Shown in pieces: positions 7,315 through 12,488 of a DNA stretch of 12,488 nt; within the stretch, counting starts at the first letter, position 1, and each line of letters opens with the position of its first letter. The stretch comes from Rhodospirillales bacterium (GTDB lineage Bacteria > Pseudomonadota > Alphaproteobacteria > Rhodospirillales_A > Casp-alpha2). The notes under the pieces are model-generated. The model had not been told where the DNA came from. It was given only the letters and a program-made list of their open reading frames with translations, and did not search any database. Made by a program: the position numbers and the translations under genes. The stretch covers positions 1 to 12,488 of the forward strand of contig JAESSX010000246.1 in assembly GCA_016763915.1 (NCBI GenBank), in the 5' to 3' direction.

Positions 7315-9471
7315 TTAACCTCTCGCGCGTTCCACGGAATTAATCGCCGGGTCGGCCCTGAGCGCCGCGATCACCGCCGTCAGATGCTTGACGTCGCGGA
7401 CCTCGATATCGATCATCATATCAAAAAACTCCGGCGAGCGATTGGTGATCTTGAGATTTGAAATGTTGCCTTCGTTGTTGGCGATCACCGATGAAAGATC
7501 GCCCAGGCTGCCCGGTACGTTAAGGACCGTCAAATGGATGCGTCCGACATGGACGTCACCGACCTCCTCGCCGACGTCCCAGGAAACGTCGAGCCAGCGT
7601 TCCGACGCATCGACGAATTCTCCGAGGGTTTCGCAGTCGATGGTGTGAATCGTAACCCCCTTGCCGGTGGTGACGATGCCGACGATCCGGTCCCCCGGCA
7701 GGGGGTGGCAGCAACCGGCAAAATGCATGGCCATGCCGGGAATCAGTCCCTTGATGGAGACCCCGGTTATATCCGCCCCGACCCCTTTCGCCATTCGGCT
7801 GCGGACACTGGCCAGGGGCACGACTTTTTGATCTTTTTTCTTGTTGCCGGTTCCCGGGTACACCGCCTCGACGATATCGCGGCCCGTATAGTGGCCGGCG
7901 CCGACCTCGGCGCACAGGTCTTCGCCGGATTTCTGGTGAAAGACCGACACCACACCAGACAGCGCCTTGTCGGAATATTCATGGCCGTCTTCCTTGAAGG
8001 CGCGTTCCAGGATGGCGCGGCCCAGCTTGGTGTATTCGTCGCGTTCCTGCAGGCGGACGAAACGCCGCACCCGGGACCGCGCCTTACCGGTGACGGCGAA
8101 GTTTTCCCAGATCGGCGACGGGGTTTGCGCCTTGGAGGTGATGATTTCCACCTGGTCCCCGTTGCGCAGGTCGCTTCTGAGCGGCATCATGCGGCCGTTG
8201 ATCTTGGCGCCGACGCAGCTGTCGCCGACTTCCGAATGCACCGCATAAGCGAAATCCACGGGCGTCGCCCCCCGGGGCAGATTGATCAGGTCGCCGCGCG
8301 GGGTGAAGCAGAACACCTGGTCCTTGAACATTTCCAGTTTGGTGTGCTCGAGAAATTCTTCCGGTCCCGCGGCATGTTCGAGAATGTCGAGAAGCTCCCT
8401 GAGCCAGCGGTATTGCGGCGCCGTCTTGGCCGAGCCGTTCTGTTTGTAGTTCCAGTGCGCGGCAACGCCGTGTTCGGCCACGTCGTGCATTTCCGCGGTG
8501 CGGATCTGCAGTTCGATGCGCTGGCGTTCGGGTCCGAAAACCCCGGTATGCAGGGATTGGTAGCCGTTGGGTTTTGGGGTCGAGAGGTAATCCTTGAACC
8601 GCCCCGGGACCACCGGATAGGCGCCGTGCGCGATGCCGAGGGCGCGGTAGCAGTCCTCGACGCTGTCGACGATGACCCGAAACGCCATGATGTCGGACAA
8701 CTGTTCGAACCCGACGTCTTGTTCCTGCATTTTGTCCCAAACCGAAAACGGCGTTTTTTCGCGTCCCCCGATGGTCGCCTGGATGCCGTTGTCGGCCAGC
8801 GTCTTTTCCAACTCGGTGATAATGCGCGGCACCAGGTCGCCGCCCTTCTGGCGCAGGAAATCCAGGCGTTTGAGAATGGATTTCCGGGCGTCCGGGTTCA
8901 GCTCTCCGAAGGCCAGATCCTCGAGCTCGTTCTTCATTCCCTGCATGCCGATGCGTTCGGCCAAAGGCGCGTAGATATCCATGGTTTCGACGGCGATGCG
9001 GCGGCGCTTTTCCACTTTGTCGATGAAATGCAGCGTGCGCATGTTGTGCAGGCGATCGGCCAGTTTGACCAGCAGGACCCGGATGTCCTCGGACATGGCG
9101 AGAACGAATTTGCGGAAGTTTTCGGCCTGCTTCGCCTGATCGGACTGGAATTCTATCCGCGTCAGCTTGGTCACCCCGTCGACCAGTTGCGCGATTTCCT
9201 TGCCGAATTGACTGGTGACATCCTCGAGGGTGGTTTCCGTGTCCTCGATGGTATCGTGCAAAAGCGCCGTGATGATAGACGCCACATCGACCTTGTATTC
9301 GGTCAGGATGCCGGCGACTTCCAAGGGATGGGAAAAATAGGGATCCCCCGACAGGCGGGTTTGCGATCCGTGCACCTTCATGGCGAAGACGTAAGCGCGG
9401 TTGAGCGCGTCTTCGTCGGCGCCGGGGTCATAGGCCTTGACCCGTTCGACCAGTTCAAATTGCCGGATCAT
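7315..9471 (-). CDS. Bifunctional (p)ppGpp synthetase/hydrolase (RelA/SpoT family, Rsh)
   Basis: This enzyme makes and degrades (p)ppGpp, the stringent-response alarmone. Taking ATG 9471-9469 as start gives 718 residues and the family N-terminus MIRQFELVERVKAYDP; an ATG at 9483 would add four. Domains in order are: HD hydrolase with FSHPLEV and LLHDTIEDT (His72-Asp73); synthetase with GREKTPFSVWDKMQ, RFKDYLSTPKPNGYQSLHT (RFKD at 291-294) and ELQIRT; TGS domain from VFCFTPRGDLINLP (about 385-447); a helical/zinc-finger region with HFAGCCHPLPGD; and a C-terminal ACT domain (about 645-718). The intact HD motif plus RFKD (the RXKD signature) points to a bifunctional Rel rather than a synthetase-only RelA, which carries EXDD. 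It sits just downstream of rpoZ. That is the usual alphaproteobacterial arrangement with a single long Rsh. I leave the symbol blank because rel, relA, spoT and rsh are all used for such genes. Confidence 0.96.
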   Translation of the reverse strand: MIRQFELVERVKAYDPGADEDALNRAYVFAMKVHGSQTRLSGDPYFSHPLEVAGILTEYKVDVASIITALLHDTIEDTETTLEDVTSQFGKEIAQLVDGVTKLTRIEFQSDQAKQAENFRKFVLAMSEDIRVLLVKLADRLHNMRTLHFIDKVEKRRRIAVETMDIYAPLAERIGMQGMKNELEDLAFGELNPDARKSILKRLDFLRQKGGDLVPRIITELEKTLADNGIQATIGGREKTPFSVWDKMQEQDVGFEQLSDIMAFRVIVDSVEDCYRALGIAHGAYPVVPGRFKDYLSTPKPNGYQSLHTGVFGPERQRIELQIRTAEMHDVAEHGVAAHWNYKQNGSAKTAPQYRWLRELLDILEHAAGPEEFLEHTKLEMFKDQVFCFTPRGDLINLPRGATPVDFAYAVHSEVGDSCVGAKINGRMMPLRSDLRNGDQVEIITSKAQTPSPIWENFAVTGKARSRVRRFVRLQERDEYTKLGRAILERAFKEDGHEYSDKALSGVVSVFHQKSGEDLCAEVGAGHYTGRDIVEAVYPGTGNKKKDQKVVPLASVRSRMAKGVGADITGVSIKGLIPGMAMHFAGCCHPLPGDRIVGIVTTGKGVTIHTIDCETLGEFVDASERWLDVSWDVGEEVGDVHVGRIHLTVLNVPGSLGDLSSVIANNEGNISNLKITNRSPEFFDMMIDIEVRDVKHLTAVIAALRADPAINSVERARG

Positions 9472-9551
9472 GGGTCGTCCCATTCCCGGTGGCGTTCAAT
9501 TCTGAAAATTTCTTTTCGCCGCCACATGGACCACCTTGATTCTGAGAGGTG

Positions 9552-9971
9552 TTAAGTCTCTTTACTGTCTTCCAGGTCTTCAGGGGTGATATCTTCGTAC
9601 TTGGCGCCGCCCAAGTCCATTCCCGCATCCGGGACTTCTTCGCCGGCCTCGGTTTCTTCCGCGGGGTCCGCTTCGCCCTCTGCGCTCTCGGGAGCCTGCT
9701 CGACGGCGATCAGGCCGATATCGTTTTCTTCCGGATCGTCCATTTCGACAAATTTCTGCAAGCCCTTGATGAGGGATTCCTCGAGTTCATCGTGATCGAC
9801 CAGATCATCGGCTATTTCACGCAAGGCAACGACGGGGTTCTTGTCGTTATCGCGTTCAACGTTCAATTCGGAGCCGGCGGAAATATTGCGCGCCCGTTGC
9901 GACGCCATCATGACAAGCTTAAACCGGTTGGGAATCTTAATAACGCAGTCTTCGACGGTAACTCGGGCCAT
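9552..9971 (-). CDS. rpoZ: RNA polymerase omega subunit
   Basis: Omega helps fold and assemble the beta' subunit of RNA polymerase and, in proteobacteria, forms part of one ppGpp-binding site. The N-terminus [20 protein letters not shown] (residues 1-20) and [13 protein letters not shown], followed by [13 protein letters not shown], are diagnostic. The protein is 139 residues, longer than the ~90-residue E. coli form. From about residue 70 onward it becomes a highly acidic tail rich in Asp and Glu, ending EDLEDSKET. The ATG 9971-9969 has a strong AGGAG ribosome-binding site 8 bases upstream. A good promoter lies 53-81 bases upstream. rel/spoT follows after about 80 bases, so omega and the ppGpp enzyme are probably produced from the same transcript. 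Confidence 0.96.
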   Translation of the reverse strand: MARVTVEDCVIKIPNRFKLVMMASQRARNISAGSELNVERDNDKNPVVALREIADDLVDHDELEESLIKGLQKFVEMDDPEENDIGLIAVEQAPESAEGEADPAEETEAGEEVPDAGMDLGGAKYEDITPEDLEDSKET

Positions 9972-10023
9972 CGGGAACTCCTAGGGGTAAGGAACTAAGG
10001 ATCTTTATTAAAAGGGCGCTGTT

Positions 10024-10052
10024 TATATATTTTGCAGAACCCGGTAAAGCAA
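10024..10052 (-). promoter_or_regulatory. Promoter for rpoZ and the downstream operon
   Basis: On the minus strand TTGCTT (10047-10052) and TATATA (10024-10029) are separated by exactly 17 bases. The start would fall near 10016, giving a leader of about 45 bases before the rpoZ ATG. It lies in the 123-base gap between folK and rpoZ and is one of the best promoter matches in the window. It likely drives rpoZ and rel/spoT, and perhaps the genes beyond. Confidence 0.55.
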
Positions 10053-10059
10053 GACCTTA

Positions 10060-10077
10060 GCCTGAAAAAACTCAGGC
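10060..10077 (-). terminator. Small hairpin after folK
   Basis: A perfect 6-bp stem GCCTGA / TCAGGC (10060-10065 with 10072-10077) encloses a six-base loop, 17 bases beyond the folK stop. On the folK strand the T-run is in the loop instead of after the stem, so it does not have the form of an intrinsic terminator. It may still protect the folK mRNA end. Weak evidence. Confidence 0.2.
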
Positions 10078-10094
10078 CCCAAACCCTTTCCCGG

Positions 10095-10685
10095 TCAAGA
10101 GGCCTTGATTTCACCGTCGGGGCGGTCGGGTGCGTTTTTGTCCCGCCATTCGGTGCCGAAGACGCCGCCGGCGTCGTTCATGGGGTCGGTCTGCTGGTCC
10201 CCGGAAAGGTCGGCGATCATCTCGCCAACGCTTAAGTCCAGCACCGGGTGGCGCCAGCCCGGGGCGACATCGCGCAACGGCAGCAGCACGAAAGCCCGTT
10301 CAAACAGGCGCGGATGAGGGATTTCCAGGGCCAGCGCACCAGACCCGCCGTCTTCCGGGGACAGCACCATGTCGCCGAAGGCCAGCAGGTCGAGGTCCAG
10401 AACGCGCGGCGCATTCGGCTCATTGCGCTTGCGGCCAAGGGCTTCTTCCGTGCGCAGCAACAACGCCATTAAGCGCACCGGATCGAGCGCCGTTTTTACC
10501 TGGGCCACGCCGTTGACGAACCACGGCTGGTCGGATACCGGCACCGGCGCGCTTTTATACCAGCGCGACCGGGCGGTGATTGTGAGGTCCGCCTCATTCA
10601 GGGCTTCCAGCGCCGCGCCGCAAGTCGCGCGTGGGGGACCGTGACGGGGGCTGGGCAGATTGGCGCCGATACCGATCAAAATCAA
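10095..10685 (-). CDS. folK: 2-amino-4-hydroxy-6-hydroxymethyldihydropteridine pyrophosphokinase (HPPK), TTG start
   Basis: FolK transfers pyrophosphate from ATP to 6-hydroxymethyl-7,8-dihydropterin, the step before dihydropteroate synthesis in folate biosynthesis. Family motifs are ILIGIGANLPS (residues 2-12), SDQPWFVNGV (51-60), and RTEEALGRKRNEPNAPRVLD (78-97) leading into DLDLL, with the metal-binding pair Asp97 and Asp99. The HPHP-type motif is present as IPHPRLFERAFVLLPL (about 123-138). The start is TTG 10685-10683, with AGGA 9 bases upstream. No ATG lies in frame between it and the upstream stop, and the conserved N-terminus begins right there. The 196-residue protein has a C-terminal extension of about 35 polar residues compared with the ~160-residue E. 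coli enzyme. It is not next to other folate genes. Confidence 0.94.
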   Translation of the reverse strand: MILIGIGANLPSPRHGPPRATCGAALEALNEADLTITARSRWYKSAPVPVSDQPWFVNGVAQVKTALDPVRLMALLLRTEEALGRKRNEPNAPRVLDLDLLAFGDMVLSPEDGGSGALALEIPHPRLFERAFVLLPLRDVAPGWRHPVLDLSVGEMIADLSGDQQTDPMNDAGGVFGTEWRDKNAPDRPDGEIKAS

Positions 10686-10733
10686 AACGTATATTCCTGC
10701 ATTTCATTCTTGTAAGGCGGGAACAAACACCTA

Positions 10734-10762
10734 ACTATAATAAAGCCGGGCGGTATTGTCCG
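10734..10762 (-). promoter_or_regulatory. Putative promoter for folK
   Basis: On the minus strand CGGACA (10757-10762, 4 of 6) and TATAGT (10734-10739, 5 of 6) are separated by 17 bases. The start near 10727 gives a leader of about 42 bases to the TTG start codon. The same AT-rich patch contains a perfect TATAAT on the plus strand (10736-10741), but no good plus-strand -35 element at the right distance. Confidence 0.35.
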
Positions 10763-10774
10763 CAGGGAACCGGC

Positions 10775-10879
10775 ATGGCCTTCGGCATCGCAAAAAAATG
10801 GCGAATTATTTCCGCCGGGGCCGTAGCATCCGGAAAAAACGCCCCCCGGGTGCTCGTTGTTTTGCAGAAAGGGCTTTAG
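10775..10879 (+). CDS. Possible 34-residue small protein or leader peptide
   Basis: A short ORF opens at ATG 10775 with AGGG seven bases upstream and ends at TAG 10877-10879. The stop lies just four bases before the ATG of the NYN-domain gene. The predicted peptide begins MAFGIAKKWRIISAGAV and ends RVLVVLQKGL; it is basic and moderately hydrophobic, with no motif I recognise. A perfect TATAAT lies at 10736-10741, but without a clear -35. The close spacing would allow translational coupling with the NYN gene, whose own AAAGGG site lies inside this ORF. It may equally be chance, since the same frame is open upstream into antisense folK. Confidence 0.25.
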   Translation: MAFGIAKKWRIISAGAVASGKNAPRVLVVLQKGL

Positions 10880-10883
10880 TTCC

Positions 10884-11495
10884 ATGAATTATTACCCTCA
10901 AGAGCGTATAGCGCTTTTTATAGATGGATCAAATCTTTACGCGGCGGCCAAGGCGCTTGAATTCGATATTGACTACAAGCGCCTGCACCTTTTTTTCGCC
11001 GAACAGGGCCAGTTGATCCGGGCTTATTATTTTACCGCTTTGCTGGAAGAACAAGAATATTCCCCGATCCGTCCCCTGGTCGATTGGCTGGACTATAACG
11101 GCTACACCATGGTTACCAAGCAGGCCAAGGAATTCACCGACGACGCCGGGCGCAAGAAGATCAAGGGCAACATGGACATTGAACTGGCCGTTGACCTGAT
11201 TGAAATGGTGGATTGTATCGATCATGCGGTGATTTTTTCCGGCGACGGCGATTTCCGGCGATTGACGGAATTCGTGCAACGCAAGGGGCTGCGGGTCACC
11301 GTTGTCAGCACCATGCGTTCCAAACCGCCGATGATCGCCGACGAATTGCGCCGCCAGGCCGATGTCTTCATCGAACTGATGGACATCAAGGCGGATATCC
11401 AGCGCCAGAGTGCGCATGGTGGTGATTCCCATGACCCCCTGGAGGACCGGGATGGCAACGTCGAGGAATTCGACGTTAAGGTGGAAATCGCCTGA
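10884..11495 (+). CDS. NYN domain (LabA/DUF88-like) protein, predicted PIN-fold nuclease
   Basis: NYN domains share the PIN nuclease fold and bind metal through conserved aspartates; bacterial members are thought to act in RNA processing or turnover. The 203-residue protein has the expected motifs: RIALFIDGSNLYAAAK with Asp14, KGNMDIELAVDLIEM with Asp98 and Asp104, and AVIFSGDGDFRRLTEFV with Asp121 and Asp123. VQRKGLRVTVVS and ADELRRQADVFIEL complete the Rossmann-like core. The last 30 residues are polar and acidic, without recognisable domain. The ATG at 10884 has AAAGGG 10 bases upstream. An ATG at 10857 in frame is less likely because the family start aligns with MNYYPQERIALFID. The gene is divergent from folK and 51 bases ahead of the glycosylase gene, so the two may be co-transcribed. 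The substrate is unknown. Confidence 0.88.
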   Translation: MNYYPQERIALFIDGSNLYAAAKALEFDIDYKRLHLFFAEQGQLIRAYYFTALLEEQEYSPIRPLVDWLDYNGYTMVTKQAKEFTDDAGRKKIKGNMDIELAVDLIEMVDCIDHAVIFSGDGDFRRLTEFVQRKGLRVTVVSTMRSKPPMIADELRRQADVFIELMDIKADIQRQSAHGGDSHDPLEDRDGNVEEFDVKVEIA

Positions 11496-11546
11496 CTCTC
11501 CGCCTAATACCTAAGATCGTTGATCATTGGGTTAAGGGTCTTGGGT

Positions 11547-12212
11547 ATGAGCATTTCCGCCAATTCCGGACAAGACGGGCCGCGCGAACCATTACCGGAC
11601 TGCGGCCTGTGTCCGCGGCTGAAGGCGTTCCGTCAAACCAACCGCGCCGGACACCCCGGCTGGCATAATGCGCCGGTGTCCTCATTCGGCGGCCTGGACG
11701 GGGAATTGCTGGTCGTCGGGCTGGCCCCGGGGCTGCGCGGGGCCAACCAGACCGGGCGTCCGTTTACCGGCGATTTCGCCGGCGACCTTCTGTACGCCAG
11801 CCTTGGGAAATTCGGCTTTTCCGAGGGTCAATACGGGGCGGAGGCCGATGACGGCCTGGCACTGGTGAATTGCCGGATCACCAACGCGGTGCGCTGTGTG
11901 CCGCCGGAAAACAAGCCTGTCGGCGCGGAAGTCGCCGCGTGCCGGGCGTTTTTGCTGGAAGAAATCAAGGCTCTTTCCCGGCTCAGGGTGATTCTTGCGC
12001 TGGGGACGCTGGCCCACGGCGCGGTGCTGGCGACGCTGGGCGAAAAGAAAAGCGCCTATAAATTCGGCCACAACCAGTTTCATGATCTAGCCGGCGGGCT
12101 CGTCCTGGCCGACAGCTATCACTGCTCGCGCTACAACACCAACACCGGCAGGCTGACCGAATCCATGTTCGAATCCGTGTTTGAAGGTATACTCAAGCGT
12201 ACTTCCCGATAA
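11547..12212 (+). CDS. Uracil-DNA glycosylase, family 5 (UdgB-like), iron-sulfur type
   Basis: It removes uracil (and in family 5 also some other deaminated bases) from DNA to start base-excision repair. The 221-residue protein has the family active-site motif GLAPGLRGANQTGRPFTGD (residues 58-76) and the distal motif SYHCSRYNTNTGRLTE (190-205) with His192. Four cysteines suited to a 4Fe-4S cluster are Cys19 and Cys22 (DCGLCPRLKAF), Cys117 (NAVRCVPPENKP) and Cys132 (AACRAFL). The GLAPxxxGxxxTGR form and the lack of the family-4 GEAPG sequence point to family 5. The start chosen is ATG 11547, with AAGG 9 bases upstream; a TTG at 11520 would add nine residues. It follows the NYN gene on the same strand. 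Substrate range within the family is inference. Confidence 0.9.
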   Translation: MSISANSGQDGPREPLPDCGLCPRLKAFRQTNRAGHPGWHNAPVSSFGGLDGELLVVGLAPGLRGANQTGRPFTGDFAGDLLYASLGKFGFSEGQYGAEADDGLALVNCRITNAVRCVPPENKPVGAEVAACRAFLLEEIKALSRLRVILALGTLAHGAVLATLGEKKSAYKFGHNQFHDLAGGLVLADSYHCSRYNTNTGRLTESMFESVFEGILKRTSR

Positions 12213-12226
12213 AAACGGAAGAAATA

Positions 12227-12246
12227 CCGGGCCCCTTGTTGCCCGG
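12227..12246 (+). terminator. Possible terminator hairpin after the glycosylase gene
   Basis: A GC-only 6-bp stem CCGGGC / GCCCGG (12227-12232 with 12241-12246) encloses an eight-base loop, starting 15 bases after the stop codon. The sequence after it is ACTCCGATTTATTG, AT-rich but without a clean T-run. It may be a weak intrinsic terminator. Confidence 0.35.
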
Positions 12247-12335
12247 ACTCCGATTTATTGAAAAAAATTTATATTTTCAGGTCAAATACCGGCCTTGGCG
12301 GGATTGCCCCCTTCCCGCCCGCGTTCGCATCCGAT

Positions 12336-12381
12336 ATCGTTTTCACATCGAGAGGGAGATCGTTTTTACATCCATTGGGAG
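12336..12381 (+). repeat. Two imperfect 23-base tandem repeats containing the last gene's ribosome-binding site
   Basis: The units 12336-12358 and 12359-12381 match at 19 of 23 positions. Both begin ATCGTTTT and end GGGAG, and a further ATCG at 12382-12385 begins a third partial unit. The second GGGAG (12377-12381) is the likely Shine-Dalgarno sequence of the next ORF, seven bases before its ATG. The first copy is a spare one, 23 bases upstream. Confidence 0.6.
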
Positions 12382-12388
12382 ATCGTCC

Positions 12389-12488
12389 ATGACCGCCGAG
12401 ATCGTCGATCTTGATAAATACCGCGAACAAAAAAACCGTCTCAGCAAACAAACGCCTTCGGCCCAACCGGAGACGGCAAACGAACTCA
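12389..12488 (+). CDS. Start of a hypothetical protein, cut by window edge
   Basis: An open frame starts at ATG 12389-12391, with GGGAG upstream, and continues to the window end, giving 33 residues. It begins MTAEIVDLDKYREQKNRLSK and continues polar and charged. No signal peptide or hydrophobic segment is visible, and the first 20 residues could form a helix. I do not recognise the family. The ribosome-binding site, the open frame and the lack of any competing gene make a real gene likely. The function cannot be judged from so short a piece. Confidence 0.6.
   Translation, partial: MTAEIVDLDKYREQKNRLSKQTPSAQPETANEL

Noticed and set aside
7534..9555. A 673-codon open frame on the plus strand opposite rel/spoT
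   Set aside because: It is fully antisense to a complete, motif-rich Rel protein. Its translation is rich in Asp, Gly, Val, His and Arg without recognisable motifs, a common by-product of GC-rich codon use.
12398..12416. Palindrome AGATCGTCGATCT in the last gene, similar to the one in the csp leader
   Set aside because: The copy in the last gene is within coding sequence (EIVDLD codons), and GATC-CGATC strings arise easily. Two distant copies do not support a shared operator.
1..12488. A hidden defence, toxin-antitoxin, CRISPR or mobile-element system
   Set aside because: Nearly all the sequence is taken up by recognisable housekeeping genes in a known order. I found no CRISPR-like array, inverted terminal repeats, transposase, integrase or toxin motif. 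The NYN-domain gene is the only nuclease-like candidate and has no antitoxin-like partner.

Overview
The window is a stretch of alphaproteobacterial chromosome, most like a Rhodospirillales-type genome. It is GC-rich, with genes packed tightly. The run rpoZ, rel/spoT, pdxJ, acpS, lepB, rnc, era, recO, parC is a known alphaproteobacterial neighbourhood. The proteins look alphaproteobacterial too: ParC rather than GyrA sequence, a bifunctional Rel with the RFKD motif, and an omega subunit with an acidic tail. No mobile element, phage gene, CRISPR array, tRNA or rRNA was seen.

Layout. Positions 1-783 (minus) hold the 5' part of parC. An AT-rich gap of 332 bp (784-1115) carries the apparent parC and csp promoters in opposite directions. 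A cold-shock gene (1116-1382, plus) converges on recO (1438-2166, minus). An aspartate/glutamate racemase-family gene (2287-3036, plus) lies between recO and era. From 10685 down to 3053 there is a minus-strand block: folK, rpoZ, rel/spoT, a DUF2062 membrane protein, pdxJ, acpS, lepB, rnc and era. Several junctions in it are 4-base ATGA overlaps (DUF2062/pdxJ, lepB/rnc, rnc/era), so these genes are probably translated in a coupled way. Divergent from folK are a NYN/LabA-like nuclease-domain gene (10884-11495) and a family-5-type uracil-DNA glycosylase gene (11547-12212). A new plus-strand gene begins at 12389 and runs off the end.

How the genes fit together. The main operon joins transcription and stringent-response functions (omega, Rel) with PLP synthesis (PdxJ), carrier-protein activation (AcpS), protein export (LepB) and RNA processing/ribosome assembly (RNase III, Era). 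A good sigma-70-like promoter lies just upstream of rpoZ (10024-10052). Relative to the usual gene order, two plus-strand genes (csp and the racemase) sit inside the era-recO-parC stretch. They cut recO off from the operon.

The most striking anomaly is in era. The reading frame breaks at about position 3854, one base short, just after the P-loop. Era is normally important or essential, so a sequencing or assembly error is the first explanation, though a real mutation cannot be excluded from sequence alone. Otherwise the window is mostly conserved housekeeping DNA, and I found no convincing novel multi-gene system. Smaller items of interest are a 34-codon ORF ahead of the NYN gene, a tandem repeat that duplicates the ribosome-binding site of the last gene, and an alanine at a quinolone-contact position in ParC.
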